This document shows positions 1-8,735 of a DNA stretch of 64,000 nt, in pieces. The stretch lies in NCBI GenBank assembly GCA_018238155.1, contig JABCTZ010000007.1, positions 1 to 64,000 of the forward strand. Reading direction: 5' to 3'. Made by a program: the position numbers and the translations under genes. Position 1 is the stretch's first letter, and the number at the start of each line of letters is the position of its first letter. This stretch comes from Candidatus Heimdallarchaeota archaeon. GTDB lineage: Archaea > Asgardarchaeota > Heimdallarchaeia > JABLTI01. The notes below the pieces were generated by a model. It searched no databases, was not told the DNA's origin, and saw only the letters and a program-made list of their open reading frames with translations.

Positions 1-141
1 TCAAACCCAGAAATATTACTTATAATTGAGTTAGTAATAATTATTCTGCTAAACATCTTCTATATTACTGATGGGTTACTTGCGAACAAATTCAGAACAA
101 ATTTCGTTGAGATGGACATGCCTAAAATGATTGAAATATAG
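1..141 (+). CDS. C-terminal end of an unidentified protein (partial)
   Basis: A frame is open from the first base and ends at TAG (139-141), giving the last 46 residues of a protein that begins outside the window. The tail has an Ile/Leu-rich hydrophobic stretch (residues about 5-21) followed by a mixed charged end rich in Met and Lys. I do not recognise the family. A transposase C-terminus is possible but nothing visible proves it. No start codon is available inside the window. Confidence 0.35.
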   Translation, partial: SNPEILLIIELVIIILLNIFYITDGLLANKFRTNFVEMDMPKMIEI

Positions 142-558
142 GCGTCGCATGGTTGGGGGCTCAAACACCTCGATACAGACAAATTTTTTTTGAAGAAAAG
201 AGCATAATTTCTAATAAAGAGCTATGAGATGAACTGCACCAACAAACTGTTTGTGGAAAAAGAATTCAAATACATATTGGAATAATTCTCCCTAAGAAAA
301 GGAACAGTATGAATGCAAATTCTCCTTGACAAATGTACATAAAGATTACACTGAGAATCACGAATTTACATTTCCTTTTTGATACTATGGATTTCAATTA
401 TACACTTGAGGATGAAGAATGAGTTTACTCTTATTTAATTCGCTTTTTTTTTGTCCAATAAACCTTTAATATCATTATGGAGGGATTAGTCTATTAGATT
501 TCCTCGTTTCTAACGAAGGATTATATTACCAACTATTACTAATATTGGAGTTCTTGAT
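142..558. other. Intergenic region, no gene seen
   Basis: AT-rich stretch with stops in all frames. Apart from the GGAG at 547-550, which is the ribosome binding site of the next gene, I see no RNA gene, repeat or convincing open frame. Confidence 0.5.
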
Positions 559-1962
559 ATGGATCTATTACGCGAATCAATATCTGATAAAACTGCTTCA
601 AAATTATCCGAAAATGAAACAAGTATAAACAACTTTGATTATTCTGACCTATATCAGCTTGAAAGCAAGATTCCAAGAAAATTTGCTGCAGGTGAGGTAG
701 ATAAATTAACTTATATTTTTGGTTACATTGCTGACCAACAGATTAATTGTGTTGTGCATTTTGAAGGCTTTTTCGATATAGCAAGAATGAAACGTGCAGT
801 AGTAACTACTTTTTATGCTGAGCCTGTTCTTGGTTGTCGTTTTGTTGAAATGCCTGATGATGTTTTTTGGAAACGAAGAGAGGATCTCCATAAACTTGAT
901 CTTTGCACCTTTGAAGAAACAAAGGATCTTGATAAATCTGTATCAGATTTCCTTATTTCAACTTGTGATGCTACCACTGATATTCCTTTGCAATTGAAGT
1001 TTTTCCGCACAGAAAAGGGTGATTCTCTTTGTTTGAAAGCAAGTCATCTTGTTCTGGATGGTGGTGGTGTTCAAGATTATGTTGTTGTTTTGTCTGATAT
1101 TTATAATAAATTGAAGAAAGAACCAGCTTATCTTCCTGAACCGAATATTGAAAGCGATCGCTCGTTAAAGCAAGTCTTTAAGCACCTGAGTTTTTGGAGA
1201 AAAATTAATGTGATAAGTCAACTAAAAATTCGCCCTCCAACGTGGGCTTTCCCTTGGGATGCAGTTAAAGCTAAAACTCGAAAGTATACTATTTTTCGCT
1301 TCACAAAAAACCAATACCACAAGATTAAGGAATTCAGCAAGAATGCGAAGGTGACAATAACTGATTTGATTCTCACTGCTTTCTTTAGAGCAGTGTTTAA
1401 AATAACAAATATTCCTGCCAAGAAAAAACTCTTTGGTACTTTTACAGCTAACCTTCGAGCATTTATGCCAAATAGGAAAGCCAAATCACTTTGTAATCTG
1501 TCGGCTTCTGTTCATCCAATATTCAGTAATATTCCTGGTGAGGATTTTGCTACATCTCTTAAACGCGTCAATAAATCAACTCGCAAAATGAAAAGGAAAG
1601 GCACTGGATTAGAGACAGCATTATTTCTTCGGTTGCTATTTAGTATGCCTTTCAAGAAAGCTAAGGAAATACTTAGAAAGACACTCGAAGAGCAAGTAAA
1701 GTTAAAAGCTTCTTTTCCAGTTATAACAAATATTGGTATCACAAAAGCAAATGATATTACGTTTGAAGGAGTAGAAGCCGTTGATGCTTTTATGCTCACT
1801 CCCTATATGAAAGCACCTGGTTTTCTAATGGGAACGATGACTTTTGAGGACAACTTACTTTTTACAATGGCTTATTTCGAAGAATCATATAGTACACCAT
1901 TGATTAACAATTTCTTAAGTCTTATGAGCGAAGAATTACTTACTGGAACTAGTGCAAACTAG
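559..1962 (+). CDS. Condensation-domain / alcohol acyltransferase-like protein
   Basis: This 467-residue protein belongs by motif to the chloramphenicol-acetyltransferase-like superfamily of CoA- or carrier-dependent acyltransferases (NRPS condensation domains, wax ester synthases, alcohol acetyltransferases). The catalytic HxxxDG motif is present as HLVLDG at residues 163-168, with the general-base histidine at 163. The length fits a single two-lobed domain, and no carrier or adenylation domain is attached. No signal peptide or membrane span is seen, so it should be cytosolic. The ATG at 559 follows GGAG with 8 nt spacing, which supports the start. The acyl donor and acceptor cannot be read from the sequence. 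A role in lipid or ester synthesis is inference. Confidence 0.75.
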   Translation: MDLLRESISDKTASKLSENETSINNFDYSDLYQLESKIPRKFAAGEVDKLTYIFGYIADQQINCVVHFEGFFDIARMKRAVVTTFYAEPVLGCRFVEMPDDVFWKRREDLHKLDLCTFEETKDLDKSVSDFLISTCDATTDIPLQLKFFRTEKGDSLCLKASHLVLDGGGVQDYVVVLSDIYNKLKKEPAYLPEPNIESDRSLKQVFKHLSFWRKINVISQLKIRPPTWAFPWDAVKAKTRKYTIFRFTKNQYHKIKEFSKNAKVTITDLILTAFFRAVFKITNIPAKKKLFGTFTANLRAFMPNRKAKSLCNLSASVHPIFSNIPGEDFATSLKRVNKSTRKMKRKGTGLETALFLRLLFSMPFKKAKEILRKTLEEQVKLKASFPVITNIGITKANDITFEGVEAVDAFMLTPYMKAPGFLMGTMTFEDNLLFTMAYFEESYSTPLINNFLSLMSEELLTGTSAN

Positions 1963-1972
1963 TTCTTTTTTT
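1945..1972 (+). terminator. Hairpin plus T-tract terminator
   Basis: A 7-bp inverted repeat GAACTAG/CTAGTTC (1946-1952 and 1959-1965) overlaps the stop codon of the acyltransferase gene and is followed directly by a run of T. Confidence 0.55.
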
Positions 1973-2017
1973 CAGTTTTTTCTAAAAACTAATAATGTTT
2001 CTTCTAAAGTATAAAGC

Positions 2018-2848
2018 ATGTCCTACGAAGGTGTATCCAAATCAGTAGTTTTAGCTCAAAATAAATATGGATCTAATTCTGTTTGTATATCATTGGAAAA
2101 CGAGCTTATTTTTGTAGATGCAGGAATGAACACTACTATTGCTTCTGAATTTAGAAAAAACATGGAAGAAAAGTTTGGTAAAAAAGCAAGCACACTAATT
2201 TTAACTCATGGACACATAGATCATTTCTTTGGTATGGGTGCGTTCTCTGATCTAACAGTTATTGCTCCTAAAACATCTAAAGAAAAAATCGAACGTTATG
2301 TTACAGCTGAATTTACAACAGAAATAATTGCGAGTTTTGAAATCTATTTCCCTACTTTTAAAGCAGCAGCAAAAGTAGCAAAACTTTTCATGCCATCAAT
2401 TTGGTTCGAGAATGAAATGGCGGCAGGTAAAAATCAAGAAATCCAAATTCAAGTTACAGGTGGGCATACAAACTGTTCCTCATCAATTTATTTCCAACAG
2501 GAAAAAATCCTTATTGCAGGGGATTTATTGCAAGTTGAAGTTTCACCTTATTTCGGTGAACCTGATAATGATATGGGTCTTTGGATTCAAACCTTAAAAT
2601 TGTGGGAAAAAATGTCCTTAGATGCATATTTACCTGGTCATGGACCAAAAATTGATGTCAACTATTTAGTTAAAGTACGTGAATTCTTTGAACAAATCCT
2701 TGAAACAGTTACTAAACTAAAAGCAAAGGGATTAACAGTAAAGGAAGTACTTGAGCATCCTTCTTTGCCATCGGGTTATTGGCCCAGAGGGGCGACCAAA
2801 CTTGCATATCAAATGAGCATAGTTAATTTGTACAAACACTTAAGGTAA
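2018..2848 (+). CDS. Metallo-beta-lactamase-fold hydrolase
   Basis: A 276-residue single-domain MBL-fold protein. The metal-binding set is complete: HGHIDH at 64-69 (HxHxDH), His150 in GGHTN, Asp169 in AGDLL and His208 in PGHGP. This is the pattern of two-metal hydrolases of the glyoxalase II/lactonase type. There is no signal peptide. It follows the acyltransferase gene on the same strand after 55 bp, but a terminator hairpin lies between, so co-transcription is uncertain. The substrate is unknown; thioesters, lactones and phosphoesters are all used by this superfamily. Confidence 0.85.
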   Translation: MSYEGVSKSVVLAQNKYGSNSVCISLENELIFVDAGMNTTIASEFRKNMEEKFGKKASTLILTHGHIDHFFGMGAFSDLTVIAPKTSKEKIERYVTAEFTTEIIASFEIYFPTFKAAAKVAKLFMPSIWFENEMAAGKNQEIQIQVTGGHTNCSSSIYFQQEKILIAGDLLQVEVSPYFGEPDNDMGLWIQTLKLWEKMSLDAYLPGHGPKIDVNYLVKVREFFEQILETVTKLKAKGLTVKEVLEHPSLPSGYWPRGATKLAYQMSIVNLYKHLR

Positions 2849-2939
2849 TAAGAAGTGAAGGAAATTCATTTTGAAACCTTAAATTGTAAAGAGCTAAAGT
2901 AAAAAATCATCTTCATATTCTATTTATAAGGTGATATTA

Positions 2940-3281
2940 ATGATTACAAAAAAACCGACTGAAGTTGATAAACTAGATAATCCTCATAAAGTAGATACTA
3001 GAAAATTGTATAATACGGTGGAAGCAAATGTTATCCATTTAACTTTGCAACCTGGTGAAAAATTACTGAGACATATTACACCGGTAGACGTTATATTTTA
3101 TGTTATTGAAGGAAAAGGCACAGTAGAAATTGGCGAAGAGAAAAAAGAAGTAGATGCTGATACTTTAATTGAAAGTCCTGCAAATATCGTTCACTGTTGG
3201 TATAACACTAGTAAGTCTATTTTGCGTATACTTGTAATAAAAACTCCAAGACCAACAACACCAACTAAATTTATCGATTAA
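2940..3281 (+). CDS. Small cupin-domain protein
   Basis: A 113-residue single-domain beta-barrel of the cupin family. The first cupin motif is around LQPGEKLLRHITPVD with one candidate metal ligand (His), and the second motif is SPANIVHCWYN with a conserved His. Only part of the usual metal-ligand set (two His and a Glu in motif 1) is visible, so the metal site may be reduced. I chose ATG 2940 over the in-frame GTG at 2931 because AGGTGA (2929-2934) then serves as the ribosome binding site. Function is unknown; small stand-alone cupins often bind a sugar or a small ligand. Confidence 0.75.
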   Translation: MITKKPTEVDKLDNPHKVDTRKLYNTVEANVIHLTLQPGEKLLRHITPVDVIFYVIEGKGTVEIGEEKKEVDADTLIESPANIVHCWYNTSKSILRILVIKTPRPTTPTKFID

Positions 3282-3334
3282 AAAAACAACTACTTTATAT
3301 TCATTAAATAGAGAGTTTATGGTTGAAAGCAAAA

Positions 3335-4255
3335 TTAACGTATTTTCAGTCCTTTTAGAACACTATCAATCATAAATTCTGTATCTGTTCGCCAATCATG
3401 TTTTTCATTATCAAATGTTAGTGGCCATGGTAAAAACGAAGTAGCTCGATTAAAATCTATATAGTTAAAATGCATGTCAGTCAACTTCTCTCGCAAATGA
3501 GAGAGAACATTAGATAAATGACTTGGAGGTAAATGCAGATACCAAAACAGATTATTATTATTGATTTTAAATGTAGAACTGAATGGGAATGTAAGTTGAA
3601 GTATTCGTGATTCTAAATCCTGAATTGTCGTTCGTTTTGCAGAACCCCAAATTAATGCTGTGCTATACAAATCAAATATTGTTGGAGCTAGGTTTACTTT
3701 GTAATTACTGATACATTCATCTTTCACTTTTTTGATGTAGCGACTGAACGTCTGTGGTGTAAATTTATAACCTTCTTTTTTTAGATCAACAATAATATCA
3801 GTATTTTTTCTTCTGGCATCTTTAACAAGATGTTTTAGAATAGCAATATGTGACTGTGTCAGCCATTTTTTGGCTGATCCTGCTTTTGTTATTGGCAGTG
3901 ATTTTTCTTTATTTTTAACATTGCACGTGAACCATTCCTCTAAGTCAAATTGCCATTGATGTGTTATTGGGTTCCAAAAATCTGCATTTGGTGCTGTATA
4001 AATTGATTCCACGCCTTCAAACGATAAGACATTGAATCCATCGATTAGTTTTTTCTCTTTGACGATATTAAACAATTCTATTATAGAATTGCGTGTTCCT
4101 ATTGGAGCGCAAAATTGAACAAGCAATCCATTTGTATCTCCAAAACATCTTGCTTGATAATGTGTGTACGGATGTTCATAACATAATTTCTCAACGAATT
4201 GTAGCTTTTTTTCATTATCTGCTTCAATTAGAAGGTCAATATTTTCCTTCCCCAA
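3335..4255 (-). CDS. Probable DNA-binding regulator with displaced N-terminal winged helix
   Basis: From TTG 4255 the protein has 306 residues and no catalytic motif I recognise. The same frame stays open upstream to about 4437. That extension translates into what looks like a winged-helix DNA-binding segment (ELTQKHLSVLIAV, then TYEWLSSRVGLSKSIVFGII), yet it contains no ATG, GTG or TTG. A second helix-turn-helix-like stretch (SHIAILKHLVKDARR, then FTPQTFSRYIKKV) lies in the middle. I therefore read this as a regulator whose true N-terminus is cut off by a one-base frameshift near 4437-4440, real or from assembly. The gene lies about 20 bp downstream of a secreted-protein gene on the same strand and may be co-transcribed with it. 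Confidence 0.6.
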   Translation of the reverse strand: MGKENIDLLIEADNEKKLQFVEKLCYEHPYTHYQARCFGDTNGLLVQFCAPIGTRNSIIELFNIVKEKKLIDGFNVLSFEGVESIYTAPNADFWNPITHQWQFDLEEWFTCNVKNKEKSLPITKAGSAKKWLTQSHIAILKHLVKDARRKNTDIIVDLKKEGYKFTPQTFSRYIKKVKDECISNYKVNLAPTIFDLYSTALIWGSAKRTTIQDLESRILQLTFPFSSTFKINNNNLFWYLHLPPSHLSNVLSHLREKLTDMHFNYIDFNRATSFLPWPLTFDNEKHDWRTDTEFMIDSVLKGLKIR

Positions 4256-4474
4256 ATTCCAGATATTTGTTGTAGCAACGACGTTGAAAAAAAGCTTCTT
4301 AGGTGATGAAAGGTCTTGGATAATTCCAAATACAATTGATTTGGAAAGACCAACGCGACTTGAAAGCCATTCGTAGGTTCCAAGAGGGTTTTCTTGTACC
4401 GCAATGAGAACACTAAGATGTTTTTGAGTTAATTCTATCGTTCAATTTCACACTCGTTCAATTTTTTTTAACCT

Positions 4475-5017
4475 TCAGTGTAATACGCAACATACTCTTG
4501 GTGTACCGCTATTTGGTGCAGTTTCAGGAGGGTCAAAGATTACTATATCTTCATCATAAGAGATTCCATAACAATCGTAATTAGCCACTGTAGCTCTCAA
4601 TTTATACCAACCGGGTTCGGTTGCAACATCAAACCATTCTGCATGTAAACAGTAACTGGATTCACAACCTGTGACAACAGTAAGGAAATAATAGGTTAAT
4701 CCAGATGGTAAAGTTAGATATTGATAAATATCTGCATCTACATGTTCTGCATATCCGCTCAATGAATAAATCGTAATAATAGTATACACATCATCAAAAA
4801 CTCCATCGGAATCTAAATCATAATAATAGGCATGATCAATTTGTATACGAAAACCACGAATAAAATATTCGATTGAATATTGTTCTGATCCACTTTGGTC
4901 CATCTGTGTAGAGAGTGCTGCATCTTGTTCGGGGGTCATGAGTATGTTTTGAAGTGGGATGGAAAATAGTGGAAGAGTTAATAATCCTAATACTAATAAC
5001 AAACGATAGTATTTCAT
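4475..5017 (-). CDS. Small secreted protein with a calcium-binding-type loop
   Basis: A 180-residue protein. It starts with a clear signal peptide: MKYYR, a hydrophobic core LLLVLGLLTLPLFSI, then a polar region. The mature part is rich in Tyr, Asp and Thr and contains DLDSDGVFDD, an EF-hand or dockerin-like DxDxDG loop. Four Cys pairs or singles (GCESSYC, YDCYG, VCCV) could form disulfides outside the cell. The ATG at 5017 is preceded by GAGGT, which supports the start. No enzyme motif is visible. I do not recognise the family; an extracellular or cell-surface role is inferred from the signal peptide alone. Confidence 0.65.
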   Translation of the reverse strand: MKYYRLLLVLGLLTLPLFSIPLQNILMTPEQDAALSTQMDQSGSEQYSIEYFIRGFRIQIDHAYYYDLDSDGVFDDVYTIITIYSLSGYAEHVDADIYQYLTLPSGLTYYFLTVVTGCESSYCLHAEWFDVATEPGWYKLRATVANYDCYGISYDEDIVIFDPPETAPNSGTPRVCCVLH

Positions 5018-5211
5018 TTCACAAACCTCATTTTTTTATACGCCAATAATAACTATTCATTGAGAGGATATTTTAATTATTATATAACTCTTCCGCATAA
5101 AATTATAACAATTTTTCCTATTACTAACATTAAAAATTTGTTTTTGGTTGTTTTCGTGTGAAAAAGAAGCAAGTGGTTTAATACTTTGCTATTTAAACTA
5201 ATGACTTTTTA

Positions 5212-6111
5212 TTATGTTAAAATGGGATACTCATGTATTCTAGAGAGTTTGAGTAATTTCGAGAATGATTTGGGAAAAGCTGTTTTCTCACAATTATAAA
5301 TTCCAACTACTTTTTCAAGAAAATCTTTGTTGGTTATATCCTTTTGAAATACTAATTCACCAATTCTATGAAATAAAATCCTTTTTGAGTTAATTGCCTT
5401 AATATTCGTATGATTAATTTCAGCTGAATTCAGAGTTGAAATGACCATGATATTATCATAAGGTTCTTCGACTTTACTGAGCAAGATCTGAGTAATTTCC
5501 ATTTCAGGGATTATTTCCCATAATATTTCACTTAATAAAAAACCAATTTTTGTGCTGTTTATTTGACAAAAAGATGTGAAATCATTCCATGTTTGTTGAT
5601 TAACATAACGTATAGTTACATCTTTTGTTACACGGTTACTGTTTTGATATTGCGGATAGTTTTGTAAAAGAGAGAGAAAAGGTATCTTTTCGATACTTTC
5701 TGGAACAACAACAATTGAATTTTTAATTCGATAAATGTATTTCAATAATGTAGCTGTATCAATATCTTCTGCAATGACTAATTTTTTGATATTAGAAAAA
5801 TAGAATTTCACATTGTCAGGTAACGATGACAAGTCTTTTTTATTGATGTGCAACTCCTCTTCATTTTGAATTATTTCAAGATGTTCAAAATTCCTCCTCC
5901 TAAAGTGATTCTCAAGAGGAGGTAAAAATATATTTGATCCATTTCTCGTCAAAAAATTCTTAATGATGTTTGTGAAAATTGTTCCCGTATTTTTCCCCCA
6001 TATTTTTGTAAGTGAAGAAAAACGTTCAAATAATTCTTTATCTAAATCTCTGATTGTAACTACTTTTGAGATTAGTTTTTTGTTATCGTGTTCTATATTG
6101 CTCTTCTTCAT
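5212..6111 (-). CDS. Unknown protein made of two similar halves
   Basis: A 299-residue cytosolic protein of no family I know. Two segments look alike. The first starts at KVVTIRDLDKELFERF (about residue 16) and the second at KDVTIRYVNQQTWNDF (about residue 165). Each opens with a short strand followed by two helices, as in ribbon-helix-helix DNA-binding proteins, and continues into a strand-rich region with a motif such as IKKLVIAEDI or IGELVFQKDI. This suggests an internal duplication of a unit of about 150 residues. It starts divergently from the CopD-like gene at 6261, so it could regulate that gene, but this is inference only. Confidence 0.55.
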   Translation of the reverse strand: MKKSNIEHDNKKLISKVVTIRDLDKELFERFSSLTKIWGKNTGTIFTNIIKNFLTRNGSNIFLPPLENHFRRRNFEHLEIIQNEEELHINKKDLSSLPDNVKFYFSNIKKLVIAEDIDTATLLKYIYRIKNSIVVVPESIEKIPFLSLLQNYPQYQNSNRVTKDVTIRYVNQQTWNDFTSFCQINSTKIGFLLSEILWEIIPEMEITQILLSKVEEPYDNIMVISTLNSAEINHTNIKAINSKRILFHRIGELVFQKDITNKDFLEKVVGIYNCEKTAFPKSFSKLLKLSRIHEYPILT

Positions 6112-6260
6112 CTTTGATTATCTGTCCGTGATTTTGATTGCCCGTTTACACTTTTCTCGCTCTATCCTCTTACACTTTTCATATCATAAATGAAGTAGGA
6201 ACCGTTAAATATATAAAACTTGTTAAACATGTTAAACAAAGAATCTCTGAGGTAACAAAA

Positions 6261-6755
6261 ATGGCAAGTCCAATAATATTCGGTTTGATAAATTTCCTGC
6301 ACGACCTATTTACATCGTTATGGATTGGCGGTCTGGCATTTATGGTTTTAATTCTTATGCCAGTAGTTCGAAAATATTTTGAAGATAAAAAAGAAGGAGA
6401 AGCTTTTCAAGAGAAAGCTCAAAAGAGACTTAAGATAATTGTTTACATAAGCATGGTTGGCTTAATAGTAACTGGAATACTAATGAGTAATCAAGCTTTA
6501 ACAAAGCACTATGATGGACCTTTTTCATTTTCAAATAATTACTCAATTGTGGTTGGTATAAAACACATACTAGTAATTTTAATGGTAATAATTACAATAA
6601 CTAAAAGCCAGATCCTTGATAGATTGAAATCAACTTCAAAAGCACTAAAGAAAACAAGAATGATTTTGATCCCCATAAATTTGTTTTTAGGAATAGCTGT
6701 ACTAGTATTAAGTGGAATAAGCGCCGCATTTGCTGCGATGCCCGTAGTTCCGTAG
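6261..6755 (+). CDS. Four-helix membrane protein, CopD-like
   Basis: A 164-residue integral membrane protein with four predicted helices (about residues 8-32, 57-77, 98-118 and 135-158). The first helix carries LHDLFTSLWIGGLAF, which matches the H...WxGG pattern of the CopD/DUF2269 family. A second histidine (VGIKHILVIL) lies in the third helix, so a heme or copper site between helices is possible. I chose ATG 6261 because GAGGTAA sits just upstream; an in-frame ATG at 6138 would add a basic tail with no ribosome binding site. A hairpin terminator follows at 6778. Copper handling is the family's usual association, not shown here. Confidence 0.65.
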   Translation: MASPIIFGLINFLHDLFTSLWIGGLAFMVLILMPVVRKYFEDKKEGEAFQEKAQKRLKIIVYISMVGLIVTGILMSNQALTKHYDGPFSFSNNYSIVVGIKHILVILMVIITITKSQILDRLKSTSKALKKTRMILIPINLFLGIAVLVLSGISAAFAAMPVVP

Positions 6756-6777
6756 TGGATCTACCGGATTCAATAAC

Positions 6778-6818
6778 TAATCCCTGAACGAGAAGGGATT
6801 AATTATTCTTTATTTTAG
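6778..6818 (+). terminator. Hairpin terminator after the CopD-like gene
   Basis: A perfect 8-bp inverted repeat TAATCCCT/AGGGATTA (6778-6785 and 6794-6801) is followed by a T-rich tract. Confidence 0.6.
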
Positions 6819-6922
6819 AGAAAACTTTGCTTTATATATTTAGAATATTTAGTGAATTCCCCTAATAGTTTTAATCTAGTTTCATTTCTAATCATTTGTA
6901 ATAACAATTCTAGGCGAAAATT

Positions 6923-7135
6923 ATGGGTGCTGTGAACGAAGAGAATATATGCGCTAAATGCGGGATAAAAGAGAATTCTAGAGAATTACATTATTGCTTT
7001 GGTTGTAAGAAATGCTATTGTAGTGATTGTGTTAAACTAACAGAGAGTGATGATTGTTATTCAAATTATGTAAAGTATTATGTTAATTGTCCAATAGATA
7101 AAAAACATCATATGAATAGTACCTGGTCACCTTAA
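6923..7135 (+). CDS. Small cysteine-rich zinc-binding protein
   Basis: A 70-residue protein with an array of metal ligands: CAKCG, CFGCKKCYCSDC, then DDCY and NCPIDKKHH. The spacing of the Cys pairs resembles a treble-clef or B-box/RING-like double zinc site. No catalytic domain is attached. It has its own short upstream region with an AT-rich promoter-like stretch, and ATG 6923 is the first start. Such minimal zinc fingers could act in protein-protein or nucleic-acid contacts. The partner is unknown. Confidence 0.5.
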   Translation: MGAVNEENICAKCGIKENSRELHYCFGCKKCYCSDCVKLTESDDCYSNYVKYYVNCPIDKKHHMNSTWSP

Positions 7136-7231
7136 TATCATGATGAATGAAAAAATATTGGTAGTTATCTGCAATTAATGATCGCAGGTGATATGATTCG
7201 AAACCAACAAACCTTTACTCATCGTCATAAA

Positions 7232-7444
7232 TTATTTCTTTTCACCGATAACCCAACGTTGTTTTCCATCTTCTCCAAGAAAAATGAGAAAACCACAGTT
7301 AGGGCATCTAATAATGATTGCCTTATAACTTTTCTCTGAAACAAAGCTAAATTTTAAAGGACCAGTAGAAGCGCATTCTTTACACTTTGATCCCCAAATA
7401 GTCTTTGCTTGCTTCTTCAATGCTTTCTCCTTTGTTTGAGACAA
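7232..7444 (-). CDS. Small zinc-ribbon protein
   Basis: A 70-residue basic protein with one zinc ribbon: KCKECAS near residue 22 and RCPNCGF near residue 47, the usual CxxC...CxxC pattern. The N-terminus is lysine-rich (SQTKEKALKKQAK). It is transcribed in the same direction as the membrane protein at 7461, which lies just upstream of it, so the two may form a small operon. The fold suggests nucleic-acid or protein binding; nothing specific can be said. Confidence 0.55.
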   Translation of the reverse strand: MSQTKEKALKKQAKTIWGSKCKECASTGPLKFSFVSEKSYKAIIIRCPNCGFLIFLGEDGKQRWVIGEKK

Positions 7445-7460
7445 TTTTGTACCACCTATC

Positions 7461-7841
7461 CTATCTTATTATAATTGCTCGGATTAATAAGAAAAACGTG
7501 AAGACCCCACATACCTCCAAGGAGTATCTCCGTAAAAAATCCCGATGCAAGTGTTCCTTTAAATTCTTATTCTTAAATAGTGCAATAGAATGTACTAGAA
7601 AATTAACAACAGCTAAAACTGATGCAAACAAACCGAAATAATAACCAACGATTAACTCAAAAAAAATCATTAGAAGAGTGCCCATGCTAAGGACCATTAA
7701 TCCTGATGCTACTAGAAGATATTTTGATAATGAACCATTAGGAATACGTGTATAAACTTCCATTGCTATCTCTGCAAAAAGAGGTAAAATTTGGAGGAAA
7801 ACAAGTACAAGCATGCTTATTGCAACAAATTCAAGAGACAT
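7461..7841 (-). CDS. Four-helix membrane protein of unknown function
   Basis: A 126-residue hydrophobic protein with four predicted membrane helices. The first begins at the very N-terminus, the middle two fall in LLVASGLMVLSMGTLLMIFF and VLAVVNFLVHSIALF, and the last is at the C-terminus. A basic loop (KNKNLKEHLHRDFLRRY) precedes the last helix. I recognise no family. It is followed within 16 bp by the zinc-ribbon gene on the same strand. Confidence 0.5.
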   Translation of the reverse strand: MSLEFVAISMLVLVFLQILPLFAEIAMEVYTRIPNGSLSKYLLVASGLMVLSMGTLLMIFFELIVGYYFGLFASVLAVVNFLVHSIALFKNKNLKEHLHRDFLRRYSLEVCGVFTFFLLIRAIIIR

Positions 7842-8023
7842 GAAGTAGAATTTCAGTCAAATAAATTAAATTTTGTGTTCTCTTCTAATTTACCTTATTG
7901 CTAAAAAAATATTTAACCAATCACTACTAAACGAAAAATTCAACTAAAACAGTAGGAAATGGAAAAAAACATTCTTTGGTAGTTTAATAATTGTAATTAT
8001 TATTTATAATCAGATGAGTAATA

Positions 8024-8539
8024 ATGAGTAATGACCTAGATTATGTAATAATAAAAGAATTAGAGATGAAACCAGAAAAATTAGAATCATTAATAGAAAA
8101 GATGGGCGAAATTGCATATGATTTAGAGGTAGAATTTGATTACAATAGTGACGAAAAAAATAATCAGAAAAACAAGAAAGAAACAGTAGATGGAAAAGAA
8201 GAGATGATGACAATTGAATGTTGGGATTTCTATTTTGAACGAAATGAGAAAACAAAGGATTATTTTTTGAAGAAAATTGAGAGAAATGATCGATGGTGGG
8301 ATCTGAAGTGGTGGCATACATCAGTACTGTACACAGTAATACTAAGAATGAACGCAAAAATACTATGGGTAGCCATAGATGAAGGATGGAACGGATTTAT
8401 GTTTAAAGTACATAAAGGGAAAATAGAAGTAAAAGAATTCCCATTTTATGAAACGTTAAAAAAAGCAATAATTTGGAATGAAGAATTTAAAGTTATAAAA
8501 CAAAAAAGAGTGAGAGAATTCTATTTTGAAGCAAAATAA
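8024..8539 (+). CDS. Hypothetical Trp- and Glu/Lys-rich protein
   Basis: A 171-residue protein with a highly charged N-terminal half (runs of Glu and Lys, low complexity around residues 40-65) and an aromatic middle (DRWWDLKWWHTSVLY). The C-terminal half alternates strands and helices (MNAKILWVAIDEGWNGF, KVHKGKIEVKEFPFYE). There is no signal peptide, membrane span or recognised motif. It is the last gene before the tRNA-Pro locus. The regular alternation of hydrophobic residues makes me believe it is real, but I cannot name it. Confidence 0.5.
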   Translation: MSNDLDYVIIKELEMKPEKLESLIEKMGEIAYDLEVEFDYNSDEKNNQKNKKETVDGKEEMMTIECWDFYFERNEKTKDYFLKKIERNDRWWDLKWWHTSVLYTVILRMNAKILWVAIDEGWNGFMFKVHKGKIEVKEFPFYETLKKAIIWNEEFKVIKQKRVREFYFEAK

Positions 8540-8623
8540 TAGAAGATAGAAACAAACCATAAACTAACGAAAGATTCAAAAGGAAAAAAAGAACGATAAA
8601 AGAATACTAAAAGAGTAACATAC

Positions 8624-8731
8624 GGCCGGGTAGTCTAGCACGGTATGATTCCTGCTTTGGGACAATATGGGAGGAAATCCCAATTGCGAATTAGTAGGAG
8701 ATCCCGGATTCAAATTCCGGCTCGGCCACCA
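8624..8731 (+). tRNA. tRNA-Pro (anticodon TGG) with an intron and encoded CCA
   Basis: The acceptor strands are GGCCGGG (8624-8630) and CTCGGCC (8721-8727), followed by discriminator A (8728) and genomic CCA (8729-8731). The anticodon stem is CCTGC (8651-8655) with GTAGG (8694-8698). The loop reads T-T-TGG-G before the intron, giving anticodon TGG at 8658-8660. The T-arm is CCGGA / TTCAAAT / TCCGG (8704-8720). The 31-nt insert falls between positions 37 and 38, the usual archaeal intron site. The 3' end of this gene is repeated further along the window and looks like the integration site of the region up to 26.75 kb. Confidence 0.92.
8662..8692 (+). other. Intron in tRNA-Pro
   Basis: The 31-nt insertion between anticodon-loop positions 37 and 38 folds on itself: CAAT/ATTG and TGGGA/TCCCA flank a 5-nt loop, with one bulged A. 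This fits an archaeal intron cut by the splicing endonuclease, although I did not verify a strict bulge-helix-bulge at the exon borders. Confidence 0.8.
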
Positions 8732-8735
8732 TTTT

